From: Mesocentrotus franciscanus | Lineage: Eukaryota; Echinodermata; Echinoidea; Camarodonta; Strongylocentrotidae | DNA length: 64,000 nt | Reading direction: 5' to 3' | NCBI GenBank assembly: GCA_037976565.1 | Contig: CP137679.1 | Coordinates: 13,952,780 to 14,016,779, forward strand | Shown here: positions 46,837-57,640 of the stretch, one piece after another | Layout of the letters: the number at the start of each line of letters is the position of its first letter | Position numbering within the stretch: position 1 is the first letter of the stretch | Translations under genes and position numbers: made by a program | Notes under the pieces: generated by a model | Told to the model about the DNA's origin: nothing | The model's input: the letters and a program-made list of their open reading frames with translations, nothing else | Databases searched by the model: none

Positions 46837-47809
46837 TTATCCCCTCGCCGACGAAGTCGGAGGGGATATATATAGAAACGCTGCTGTCCGTCCTTCTGTG
46901 CTTCCGTGCTTCCGTTCGTAACCAATTTGGTTTCTGATTGATAACTTCAGTAATGTTTGACGGATTTTAATGAAATTTGATATGAAGGTATACATGGTAT
47001 CAAAATACAGGCTAAGTTTGATTTCGAAGTATGTAGGTCAAAGGTCAAAGGTCATAGCTCATTAAATATGCGAAAAAATACACATCTGGTTTCCGATCGA
47101 TAACTTTAGTAATGTTTGACGGATTTTAATGGAATTTGATATAAAGGTACATGGTATCAAAACACAGCCTAAGTTTGATTAGAGATTATGTAGGTCAAAG
47201 GTCATAGCTCATTAAATATGCGAAATAATACACACATCTGGTTTCCGATCGATAACTTTAATAATGTTTGACGGACTTTAATGAAATTTGATATGAAGGT
47301 TCATGGTATCAAAACACAGCCTAAGTTCGATTTCGGAGTATGTAGGTCAAAGGTCATAGCTCATTAAATATGCGAATCTGGTTTCCGTTAGATAACTTTA
47401 ATAATGTTTGACAGATTGTAATTAAATTTGATATGAAGGTACATGGTATCAAAACACAGCCTAAGTTCAATTTCCGAGTATGTAGGTCAAAGGTCATAGC
47501 TCATTAAATATGTGAATCTGGTTTCTGTTCGATAACTTTAATAATGTTTGACGGATTTTAATGAAATTGGATATGAAGGTACATGGTATCAAAACACAGC
47601 CTAAGTTCGATTTCGGAGTATGTAGGTCAAAGGTGAAAGGTCATAGCTCATTAAATATCCAAAAACACCTAATATGTGAAAATGTGGTCAACTTCCTTGC
47701 CTAGTAATATAATAGTATAGTCTAATGGAGGTAACTTGTTCTGATGTATATACATGTAGGCCATTTGTACCCTGCGAGGGGATGCTACGCTTTGCGTTGA
47801 CTTTTCTAG
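46837..47809 (+). mobile_element. Helitron-like non-autonomous element, family 3
   Basis: The left end TTATCCCCTC folds with GAGGGGAT through CGAC-gaa-GTCG. The inverted motif GCGAGGGGAT recurs near 47774-47783, followed by hairpin ACGC-ttt-GCGT (47787-47797), 8 nt, and terminal CTAG (47806-47809) before TT. Module F has the uninterrupted sequence at the same intron position (GATTTGTCTTATTTGAAT), so the insertion left no target duplication. The interior holds five monomers of about 140-160 bp with TTTGACGGATTTTAATGAAA and a perfect AGGTCAAAGGTCA. Confidence 0.75.
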
Positions 47810-48006
47810 TTCTTATTTGAATTCAATTTAGGTTGGATATCACTGCATTGTTCAATGTACTTCATACTCTAGTCGCACCAACAATAAGATTGATTCTAGA
47901 CCGACTACATGTATGGACTGAACAACAGTTACATTGTCATAATTATCCCCGATGGTCAATAAAATCGGTGATATGGAGTCGGTTTGAGGATAATACGACA
48001 TACGTG

Positions 48007-48234
48007 TGACATTTGGAGGCGCTATAGCTCAGTTGGTAGAGCAGTGGTCTCGTAATCCGGTGACCCGGGTTCGAAACCAAGTCGATGCGCTAGTGCCCTT
48101 TGGTAAGGCATTAATCCTCACTACCAGGTCCCTCGGAGAGGACCTAAAGCCGTCGTCCGTCTGGTTGCTTACTTACAAGCATTTATACTTTCTTAGCAGT
48201 CAGGTAAAATAACCATCAATCAATCAATTGACAT
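48007..48234 (+). mobile_element. tRNA-derived SINE with target duplication
   Basis: TGACAT at 48007-48012 and 48229-48234 flanks a 216-bp element. The head (about 48016-48090) has TAGCTCAGTTGGTAGAGCA (box A) and GGTTCGAAACC (box B) and resembles tRNA-Thr with a CGT loop. The body has TGCCCTTTGGTAAGGCATTA, a motif common in SINE bodies. The tail is (ATCA)n. Module F shows the empty site (GTGTTACAAGACGATAC). Pol III transcription would be expected in an active copy. Confidence 0.85.
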
Positions 48235-48353
48235 AACGATACACCATGTCCCCTGTTGAAACAGCAGTCAAATTAGGAAACTTAGTGTAATCAATGGTGA
48301 AAATTTCAAGCATTATGAGCTGCCAATATTTTCCATTTTCTATTTTCTACCAG

Positions 48354-48452
48354 CCTTATTTGATTGTTTGAGCTCCAACATGAGCGTGTCACCAACTGTC
48401 CTGTGCGATGGACTTCACCACTGCGATCATTTCGAGGATGAATTAGCATGCA
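48354..48452 (+). CDS. Half-LDLa exon, module E
   Basis: 99 nt, acceptor CTACCAG, donor GTAAGT, phase 1-1. The first cysteine context is FDCLSSNMSVS, and the half-repeat is VLCDGLHHCDHFEDELAC. Same subtype as module F. Confidence 0.8.
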
Positions 48453-49390
48453 GTAAGTCAAATAACAACTGATATCTTTCCTATGTAAAAAAAAAAAAGA
48501 TTCTTATTCAGTTTTCTCATTGCCTCCACAATTACCTAAATAAAGCAATGGTTGTGTTTTGTTTCATTTGGTAGGACTTTTTCAAATAGAGAAAAAAATA
48601 AAACGTTTGCCTTGCAAGTGCGTTTCTTCTTTAAAATGCAAGCCATGAACATGTAGGAATTAGAGTAAGGGAGTTACAATTTGTTTTATTATTAATCAGA
48701 ACCACAAGTGGATTTCCAGAAGAGTGTTGCCAGATTATTATTTTTTCTCATGGAAAGCGGCTTTTTGGCCACTGCAACCGACCCTATGTAGTCGTTCAGA
48801 ACCAAATTTTGTCAATGGGAAGTCATGTGTCTATACCTTTCACGACAGGCCAGTCTTTACATTTTGTAATGAACAGACATTGTTTCCTAAAAATATGTGT
48901 CCATATGACTTAAAGAGGGAAAATGTCCCCATTTCTTTAATAATAGGGCATCTGACAATATGCAATCTTGGTATAAATTTTGTCACTTGTTCGTGTTTTG
49001 TAATGTCCAGTTATAATCCTACAAATGAAATTTCATGTATGGGTTAGGTTGGGGTAAAACCGACCTGACTTTTGGCTCTGTTTGGGAGCCCTAGGGGGTA
49101 AATCCGACAGAAACAATCAGGCTGACAATCTTTTTCGAAATGACGTAGATGGTGTAAGTAACTTAAGGGGGTCAAATCGTATGATTAATAATTTGATGCG
49201 TAAATTTTGGGGAGAGGCTCCCAAACTAATCAGCGCTAGATGATGAAGCCTAGATCTATATAACAATCACTAGAAAACGTACTGATCACAATCATATTTA
49301 GATGCAAATGTCAGTTTTTTTCTTTTCTCAAATTTTCTCTTTTTCAAATCTTTCTTTCTTGCTTGTACTTTACAAATTGTTTTCTTACAG
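48453..49390. other. Module E-F intron
   Basis: Paralogous to the intron after module F (50174-51076), including AGTGGATTTC.A.AGA.TGTTGCCAG and GGTGAAACCGACTTGA-like blocks. No exon or insertion recognised. Confidence 0.6.
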
Positions 49391-49732
49391 ATATTTCAGC
49401 CACGTATCTGCAGGAAGGTGACTCCTATTTCGTCTCCATACCATACACATCTATAAGACGATTCTATAACGTAACCTTGCTACAAACAAACACTACGCAT
49501 GGATTTCGAGTGGTGTTCCAAGATTTGTTTCTCGAATATGATAGTGAAGTTCAAATAGGGACAGGTAATGATCCTTCTAAAAATCAGTCGGTCATCACAA
49601 CTATCCATGGATATAGATATTACGCTAATGATGTCTATGTAGATACCAATGAGATGTGGTTTGCTGTTGTAGGAGCCAAGGGTTACACTAGTCTTCAAAT
49701 GGATGTTGAGTTCATTTCCATTGACCTATCAA
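49391..49732 (+). CDS. CUB-like exon, module F
   Basis: 342 nt, acceptor TTACAG, donor GTGAGT, phase 1-1. FRVVFQDLFLEYDSEVQIGTG, NDPSKNQSVITTIHGYRYY and KGYTSLQMDVEFISIDLSS. The frame also reads on into the intron for about 60 codons, but the donor matches all other modules. Last CUB-like exon in the window. Confidence 0.82.
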
Positions 49733-50074
49733 GTGAGTGTTTGGTTATTCTAGATTTGTCTTATTTGAATATAATTTATGTTGGATATCACTGCATCTCT
49801 CAATGTACTTCATATTCTGGTCACACCAACAATAATAAGACCAACTTCAGATCCACTAGGGACCAAACAAATAATTACATTGTCATGATTATCCACAATG
49901 ACCAATGAAATCGGTGGTATGGAGTCGGTTTGAGGATAATACGACAAACGTGTTACAAGACGATACACAATGCCCCCTGATAGAGCAGTAGTCAAATGAA
50001 ACCTAGTTTAACCAATAGTGAACATTTCATGCATTATGAGCTGCCAATATTTTCCATTTTCTATCTTCTACCAG
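49733..50074. other. Intron within module F (reference empty site)
   Basis: The shortest CUB-to-LDLa intron, 342 bp, free of insertions. It serves as the empty-site reference for the Helitron-like element and SINE of module E and for the insert of module A. Confidence 0.65.
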
Positions 50075-50173
50075 CCTTGTTTGATTGTTTGAGCTCTAAC
50101 ATGAGCGTCTCACCAACTGTCCTGTGTGATGGACTTTACCACTGCGATCATTTTGAGGATGAATTAGAATGCA
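50075..50173 (+). CDS. Half-LDLa exon, module F
   Basis: 99 nt, acceptor CTACCAG, donor GTAAGT, phase 1-1. VLCDGLYHCDHFEDELEC at the C-terminal half, with Glu replacing the Ala before the last Cys. No further CUB-like exon follows within the window. Confidence 0.8.
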
Positions 50174-51076
50174 GTAAGTCAAAGAACAATGATAATATAT
50201 TTCCTATGTGCAAAACATATTTTCCTCTTATTCAGTTTTCTCATTGCCTTCATAATATTACCTTAAAGCAATTAATGTTTTTATTTTTCATTTGGTAAAA
50301 CTTTTTCACATGGAGAAAAAATTAAACAATTGCATTGCATGTGCATTTCTTTAATAGGCACGTCATGAATATGTAGGAATTATGGTATGGGAGTTCAAAT
50401 TTTCTCTAATATTAATCAGAACCAATAGTGGATTTCAACAGAATGTTGCCAGCTTGATTTTTTGCTTGTGGAAGGGGGCTATTCATGCAAAATTATCCGA
50501 CAAAATGCACAAGATTTCACAAGCCGCCCCAAAAAAAAACAACTTTCTTATACAGAAAATATTTTAAAATATCCCAACTACTGAGTTTTAACAAAAGTGT
50601 ACATTTGGTAGAATTCATAAATCTCTTTTAAATAATATTTTTCATTTTTGGGTTTAGTAGCCACCCCCCCCCCAACCACTGCAACGCACCATATAAAGTC
50701 GGTCCTATGCACCAAATTTTGTCAATATGTCTGCATATCAGGACAGGCCAGGCCAGTCATCATATTTTTTTAATGAACAGACATTGTTTCCAAAAAAGAA
50801 ATTGTGTCCATATGACTTAAGAAGAAAAATGCCCCCATTTCTTAAGGGTCGTCTGACATCACGCAATCCCAGTTAACAATTTTGGCACTAATTTTGTGTT
50901 GTAATGTCCAGTCATAATTCCTACTAGCAAAGTTTCCTGCATAGTGTAGATGGGGTGAAACCGACTTGAATTTGGGCTTTGTTTTGGGGAGCTCTACGGG
51001 AGTATATCCGACAGATACGGTCAGGTCGACAACTTTTTTCTGAATGGCCTAGATGGTTTAAGTAACTTAAGAGGGT
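50174..51076. other. Intron after module F, cut off
   Basis: Follows the pattern of the intron that precedes a CUB-like exon in other modules, up to AAGTAACTTAAGAGGGTGAAAG near 51075. It is then replaced by LINE sequence; the expected exon about 200 bp further is missing. Confidence 0.6.
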
Positions 51077-51811
51077 GAAAGCATATTTTTTTTTTATTTA
51101 TATGTTTTTGAATAGTCTTCTTTTAACGGGTAGCCCTTTCAATAACCAATATTGCCCCTCCAAGAGGCCCTGTTTGTACTATGAAAAATAATTTAACAAT
51201 TATATAAAAAGATAACATTAAGAAAGAATACGAAATATAAAAGGTTAAGATAAAAAAACAGAAATAGTGCATCACTCTTAAAACATGTTCAAAACAAAAA
51301 GTGGCTTTAAAATTTGATACGATAGAATGGACACGAATTGCTTCTCAGAGTGCATTTAAAATGGTAAGGTCTTTACATCACCTCTTTAATGAAAGTAAAG
51401 ATGATATTGCACATAAATCAGGCGGTAAGGCGTTCCAAATGAGTGAACCTTGGTAGTGGAGGGATCTTTTGAAATTGTTGGTTCTCTTTTTTTGAGAGAG
51501 AGTAGGGAGTGAGCAGCATATCTTGTATAAATAGAAACTTTTCTTGGAATTATAATTTCTTTCAGATACAAAGGCATGAGATAATTTTGGATTTGATACA
51601 TATTATATAGACAAGCTTGGTTCTTGATTCTTTGACATACTGATTGCCAAGAAAGTTTGAATAACATAGTGATATGAGGTGTACACAAATCTGCATTTAG
51701 CATAAGTCTCGCATAGCGGTTTTGTAATTTTTGAACTCTTGTAATATTGCATATCGCACTCTGCCCCCTTCTTATAATGCATAGGCCTATATATAGCAAG
51801 ATGCCTAACAC
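51077..51811 (-). pseudogene. LINE fragment, RT C-terminal region
   Basis: The minus-strand frame 51386-51811 contains RVQKLQNRYARLMLNADLCT, KLSWQSVCQRI and YLMPLYLKEII, then RYAAHSLLSLKKR and SFGTPYRL. This is the pattern of CR1/L2/RTE-type RT C-termini (LQNRA.R, L.W.....R...). The 3' untranslated part ends with an A-rich tail (T run at about 51080 on this strand). Strongly 5'-truncated. Confidence 0.75.
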
Positions 51812-52015
51812 GGAATAGGCCCAACCCGCTGCGCCTTGTACTTGCTACGCCACATGACTTGAGTGGATTGTCGTATGCTGTGTATTTCTCTGGCATGCCC
51901 ATGAAGTGCCTACAAAGCATATCATACAGCAAGATGCCTAACACGGGGTAGGCCCGGTCCTTTGCAGCGTGTATCTGCTACATCACATTATGGAGTGGAT
52001 CATCTCTTGATAGTG
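51795..52015 (+). repeat. Two-copy direct repeat, period 133 bp
   Basis: AGCAAGATGCCTAACACGG at 51795 recurs at 51928, with further matches (GGCCC, GCAGCGTGTA-like, GAGTGGAT). The first copy overlaps the 5' end of the LINE fragment. Confidence 0.6.
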
Positions 52016-52019
52016 TAAT

Positions 52020-54700
52020 CTCTTTGAATAATTAGACAGAGGGCGGGTGCATGCCTCGCCGCCTCACTCTCTGGTTCGTCGCCTCCTTGCACGGACGACG
52101 CCGGCCGTGCTCGTCCGCCCGTCCTCCCGGGACCCCGAAACCACCTTTATAACGACATGGACGGCGACCACGGGTCGACGTGGCACGCGACTGCGCGAGC
52201 AGGTCCGCTTGAATTGTGTCGCCGTTCCCGTGCGACGGCCAAGGCGGGTACGGTCGAGGAAAGACGGGTTTGATGTAAAAAAAATCACATTCGCAGACCG
52301 TTACGTACCCCCGCGACGATTTTGCGTTTTAATAATATAGATTGTATTTGTCTTTCTTTGGAAATACAATGAGCTCTTGGTTTATTACGCTTATTATGCT
52401 CGTTTGTTCGGAATTTCTTTGCCCAACTTTTATACTCATATCATTTGCAGGATCTGTCATGAGTTCTTCTGATTCTTCTGATCCTGATACCCGTACCCCC
52501 CTCCCGCGAGTGTGCAGGCTGGCACTGCGGGAGCGAGAGTGACGGCTTCATCTCTGATGAACCGTTCTATGCTAGTTTTTGGGGATATGAGTGAAGCCGA
52601 CGTCTCGCTGGAGGATTATCTTCCCGAGCGTGTTGACCGCTGCAGATAGTGGCTCTCAGACTGCTACCATGTTGTCTGCTGACCTGGCGCCCACCAGGCT
52701 CGGCATTACAACCACTGCTGGGACCCATGGTCCCAGCAAGGGGGTTGTCGGTTTTACCAACAACAAACCCCAGCACTGCGGGCAAGAGTGTCGTCGTAAT
52801 ACCGAGATCCGAAAGCTGTGAGTGACACAGCTATTGTTCATGCAGCCACAGTCACTCAGGAGCCAGCCCCCCGTCACAGGCGGGTGATATCGAGCCATAA
52901 GAGACCATCCGAAAGACCTGCTGAGCACGGCTCATCGGGTAAGGCCAAGGTGCCAACTTCTCTGCTGGCGGACCACGCCTGCAAGAAATCAAAGAAGCAT
53001 CAATTGGCCACGTTTCTTTGTGAGTCGAAGTAGAAGTCTGCCTCGAGCACACATAAGACTAAGACTGGGAAGAAGGGTAGGGCCTCTTCTAAGACGCTTG
53101 CCCCTTCCCCGCGGCGTCAATCATGCTGAGCTTCTCGGATACTTGAAGCTCTTTGCTGAGAAAAGCGGATTGGCCAAGCCCCATTGCTTGAAATTGACCC
53201 CTTTTTCCGCAATTTTGGTAACGGTCATGCGGTCCCTAAGGCACATTGAGTGAACCCACCGGGCCCCCAGCCTCTCAGCCAACTGGTGGTGGCACAGACC
53301 CCTCCTCGGACGCGATGGACTCTGTCCGGTCCTTGGACTTGGGTGACCCGAACCCCGACCTGGTTCAACCCGGTCCTGGTTTGCCGGGTTTGTAACCAAC
53401 CTTTCTGGATCCAGATATCCGGTATCCAGCCCTGTTAACAGGTGCCCGATCCTTGGAATCCGGTTTGCAACCCGGTTATGCTCGATCCCGGCAGGTTCAG
53501 AGCCGCCTGACCATAACTGCCCCTCCTGTCCCGGCGGCGTGGTTGCGCCCGCCCCCTTTGGGCCAGGTTCCCCACGTAGCTGATTTTGAGGATCAGGATG
53601 GTGACTCTGTTCTGAGTCACTAGCCAGCGCGGCTCCCAAACTCCTACGTGGGTTTGAGACCTTAATTTTCGTATCCAAGATTACACGGCCAAGGATAAAC
53701 GGGCGCGTGACTTTGAGACCCACGCCAGATCTGGCATGATGCTCACCGCCTATCTTGAGATAACTTGAGATCTTGGAGTCTGATGGTCTGGTGTCGGATG
53801 AGATCTTGCTCGCCTTGACAGGATCTCTGTGGTCGCAGCTCGCCGTGGCAGCCATCCAGACCACGAACTCCATGGGGGAATTTGCACTTTCCTGAAAGGG
53901 ATATCCCCTCCCTTTTGACAGGGATACCCCACTCGGAGGAGCATCTGTTTGGGAGCCATTTTGCCGCTGTCCTTACAGCGCGAGATTGACTCTCGGAAAC
54001 AGGCGGAGGAGGTGGCGAAGGAGCTTCGTCCTCACAACAGACCCATTCTTCTAGACAGAAGGCTAAGGCATGGGCACCTCCCGTCGCACGCCAGCAGTGG
54101 GCGAGCCAGGCACCACCTCGCGTGGCGGCACCTACCGCTTTTACAGCCCAGAGTTGGCCAATGGCCTGCTCGCGGTAGGAGCTCCTTCCGTAGTTGGGGG
54201 AGGGAGGGGGACACAAAGTAGGCGGGCGGCTTCGGTATTTCCTTTCCACTTGGGAAGCTGTAACCGAAGACACACTGAGCTCCACCTTTGGGTCAAGTTC
54301 TGTGTGGTTGCGATACAACGGCCCGTTGGGAGTGGCCCGGTTTCACCCACAACGCTGTTTGATCCATTTTCGGGAAACGCAAAGTTCCTGATCTCACAGA
54401 GGCTCCCGCAGTGGGGCGGGTCGGACCCGGTCGCACTGAGCCTAAATTTTGGCTTACGAAGTCTAGTAAGGCCGCTATGCTGGGGGACACAAAGTAGGCG
54501 GGCGGCTTCCCACTTGGGAAGCTGTAACCGAAGACGCATTTGTGCATTCCGTCGTGTGAGACTGCTTCTGCATAAGACTCGTAAGGCTTTGTCCGCCCTT
54601 TACCAGCAGCATATCTCGGCCAAGATACAGGTACTGCTGGAGAATATTCCGCTTTTAAATAGCGCTTAATACAATGTCTCTAAGCACTTTACAGATATAC
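52020..54700 (+). pseudogene. Decayed DIRS element: gag-like and RT start
   Basis: GC-rich remnant with many stops. SLQREIDSRKQAEEVAKELR near 53960 matches the end of the intact DIRS gag. WEAVTEDAFVHSVV near 54520 and QQHISAKIQVLLE near 54600 match the beginning of its RT. Internal duplication: the block starting GGGGGACACAAAGTAGG occurs near 54206 and again near 54482. The rest of RT is missing here; an RT piece at 57344-57640 may be its continuation beyond a younger DIRS insertion. Confidence 0.65.
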
Positions 54701-57081
54701 ATTTACCACAAATAAATCAATGTATCTACCTATTATTTGCTAGTTTATCTAAACTACGCCACCATCGAGAACTTTAAAAACGTCACATTCGCGAATGCCC
54801 CACCCCCCAGTACATCGCCTTCCCATAATTCATATGCGCCACGCACGCCCACCATTCATCCTCTTTCTATTCTCGCCTACCGGTAGAGACATCGTATACA
54901 GCTGAGTCACCTTAAAAATCAAGGATTTTGTCCTTTTTTCGTTTGGCTCAGCTCTTTTTACGTATTAAATTCCGTCCTCATTTTAATTGCTATTAATTTA
55001 GTGGTACAGGTTCCCTAGTCACATTTTTATTTTTGCGGATATTTGAGTATCATTTCTGCTCCGCATATTTCCTTTTTCACGACCATAAATTTATAGGTCC
55101 TGGTCCTGGCGTTACGGCCTTTGCTTTGGGATTGCCTACGTGTATGTTGGGCGATTAATTTATTCATCGCCTTAAAGTGACTCGGTAACATTGTTGAAGG
55201 TTGATGAAAAAACTTTCAGATTATCTTTAATTTTACATCTAGTATTGAAGTCACTACCTTAACACTATTTTCTCTCATTTGAACAATGTTACCAAGTCCC
55301 TTTAACGTCCCGTCTTGGCTCGTTACGCTTTGCGGTTCACTGCTTCGGCAGTGCAATCTTTTGTCTGTTCGTGAATGTTTGGATTTATTTTTTGTGCATG
55401 CTGTGATATTAAACATTTTCTTTGAAACTGTTTGGCTTGAAATATAGTGAGCGTGGAGTTTATTTCACTCACGGTCCTTTCGTCTTGCGTTTCTCTTTGT
55501 TTACTTTTTCTTTATATGCAGGTTCGTGGTGGGTGCGTCAGAGCCTGGTACCCGTGTCTCTCCTCCAGCTAGTGCAGCTACTGGAGGTGTGTTGGACAAG
55601 CAGACCACTCGTTCATTCAGTGTGCGGCGGGTAAGCTAGGGAGCGCTACTAGCATCTCTCGGACAAGCTCGTTACTGTGTGCCGGCTCGACTTCTGTCGG
55701 GCTCGGTATGATATCCATTGTTGAGACCCGTGGTCCCAGCAAGGGGGCAATTGGTTTACCGATCATTAGCCCCCAACGCACGATAGAGACGGGCGTCGTT
55801 GGCTTGCGGCCTCTGACGCTCATACTCTGGGGAAGAGTGTCGCCATTGCGGCCATGGACACTCGGACCCGGGGGAAGAGTGTCGCCATTGCGGCCACGGA
55901 CACTCAGAACCAAATCACTGGCCTTGCTCCCGCTAGTGACACGCGCAACTTGAGCGATTCCGCAGTACTTGAGACTAGTGAATCCGCCGCACCCCGTGCC
56001 GCCTTGATAACTCAGGAGTACACTCTTGCTAGCTCTTTCGCTCCCGTCAGAGTCGGGTGCTTATGAGAAAAGCAAAATATATCCGACCGCCTGCTCGGCA
56101 GTGCCGCCCGATATATCCGTATCCGGACCCGGACCCGGACCCGGCGGTTATCTGATATCTGCCCCCGGTTTACCGGTTCGGTCCCAGATACCAAATCGGT
56201 TTCGGATTCGGTCCCGGTTTCAGTTTCCAGATATCCGATTCGGAGATCTGACTCACGGTCGCCCGCCATGGGTGTCTGAGAACCGTGAGAGTTATGCATA
56301 AGCCCTGAGTTACTCAGTTTATTTTTTGTAAGCAACTACAGTCACTCAGAATGTTGTTGTTTATGCGACCACTGACACTCGGGCCTCAATCACTGGCTTA
56401 ACTCTAGACAGTGATGTGTGCTATTTGAGAGATTCCGCAGCACCCTGTGCAGCCTTGAATCCTTAGGAGTTGGCTCCCTCTCGTCACGGGTTGGGAGTCT
56501 ATAAGACTGTCCGACCCTCCAGTCCAAGGTACTGTCAGTTTGAGTGTTTACTTGAGTGAATCCGCCGCACCCCGTGCCGCCTTGATAACTCAGAAGTACA
56601 CCCTTGCTAGCTCTCTTGCTCCCGTCCGCCGGTAGTCATGGAGTAAAGCCATGTCCCTGCCATGTCTCGGTTATGTCTCTTTCTAAGTCGATGTCTGACT
56701 TGGGCACACATTAGACTACGGCTGGGAGGAAGGGTACGGCCTCTTTCAGACGCCAAGCCTTCTCCGTTGCCTTAGATCAAGCTGAGCCTCTTGGTTACTT
56801 TCCCGACATGGTGGCTTGATCTGGTACCAGTTGTCTGGTTTGTGTCCGATTTTTCGCATGGGTTTTCGGAGACGAACCTTCGTACTGTTCGTAGTATGGT
56901 GTTGGCAAAAATAATCAACAAATTCAACAAAAAAACAAAAAAAAAACATGGCGTCCGAGTATTCAAGTACTCGCCTGTAAGCCTAGGAGTGTACTTGAGT
57001 ACCTCATTACATGGTTATGCACAGCCCTAGTAGATACATAGATTTATATAGTAAATAATAAAATCAGTCCCGATTTTTCTG
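54701..57081 (+). mobile_element. Internally deleted DIRS element, gag-like part only
   Basis: Starts ATTTACCACAAATAAATC, the same left terminus as the large DIRS copy. It ends with TAGATACATAGATTTATATA (57030-57049) and a diverged right terminus near 57081. The interior resembles the gag-like part of the 52-54 kb remnant (TGGTCCCAGCAAGGGGG at about 55731 and 52729). It includes a direct repeat near 55980 and 56560 (CCGCCGCACCCCGTGCCGCC). No RT, RNase H or recombinase motifs remain, so it is non-autonomous. Confidence 0.7.
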
Positions 57082-57199
57082 TTTGACCACGGTCATTGGA
57101 TTCAGTGCTCGACCGCACACACTGTGTCCACAATCTCCACTCCCTGGCGTTACTTGACACTCATAAACTGTTTGACCAACAATAATGGCTGCAGCCTAC

Positions 57200-57343
57200 C
57201 GGTACCAATTTAACACCTGGGTGGAGAGTAGCAAGTGCAGGTTAATATCTTGCCAAAAGATATTAGTGCCGTGTAAGGATTCGAACCCTCGACCTTCGCA
57301 TCTCCAGTCAAGCGCCTTAAACCACTCCGCCACGACACTCCTA
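57200..57343 (-). mobile_element. tRNA-derived SINE, minus strand
   Basis: Read on the minus strand, GTGTCGTGGCGGAGTGGTTT (box A) and GGTTCGAATCC (box B) form a tRNA-Ser/Leu-like head with a CTGGAGA loop. The anticodon stem does not pair, so this is not a functional tRNA. A body with a TTGGCAAGATATT-like motif follows. It lies between the DIRS end and an RT fragment. Confidence 0.6.
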
Positions 57344-57640
57344 CTGGTAGCAAATTTGGAGTCAGTCCTTCGGAATCAGTTGCGCCTGCTGCTACTGATT
57401 ACACAGGAGCTAGGCTTTATAGGCAACTGGGAGAAATCGGAGCTGTCCCCCACCCCCACCCCAGTGTACTTGGGTGCAGAGAAAGATATCCCGAACCAGG
57501 TCGCCTGCCCCAGCCGCGACAGGATTCGGACGATTTCCTTGGCTGCTCGGTCCCTGCGTCTTTCTTGCAGAGTGCAAGCCAAGCGCTGGCTTCAGTTTCT
57601 GGGCTACCTCGCCAGTCTGGTGGAAGTATTTCCAGATTGC
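57344..57640 (+). pseudogene. DIRS RT fragment abutting the first HYR exon
   Basis: Encodes LLVANLESVLRNQLRLLL, GFIGNWEKSEL and AKRWLQFLGYLASLVEVF, aligned with the part of the intact DIRS RT just after its YLDD box. It stops at 57640, where HYR exon sequence begins mid-exon. The two are in different frames, so there is no fusion protein. Confidence 0.82.

Noticed and set aside
48016..48090. Functional tRNA-Thr gene
   Set aside because: It is followed by a SINE body and (ATCA)n tail and flanked by a TGACAT target duplication, and stem pairing is imperfect, so it is a SINE head.
52047..52340. Arg-rich open frames on both strands
   Set aside because: Compositional effect of a short GC-rich stretch in a decayed DIRS copy; no motif.
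57255..57340. tRNA-Ser gene on the minus strand
   Set aside because: Box A and box B are good but the anticodon stem does not pair and a SINE-like body follows.
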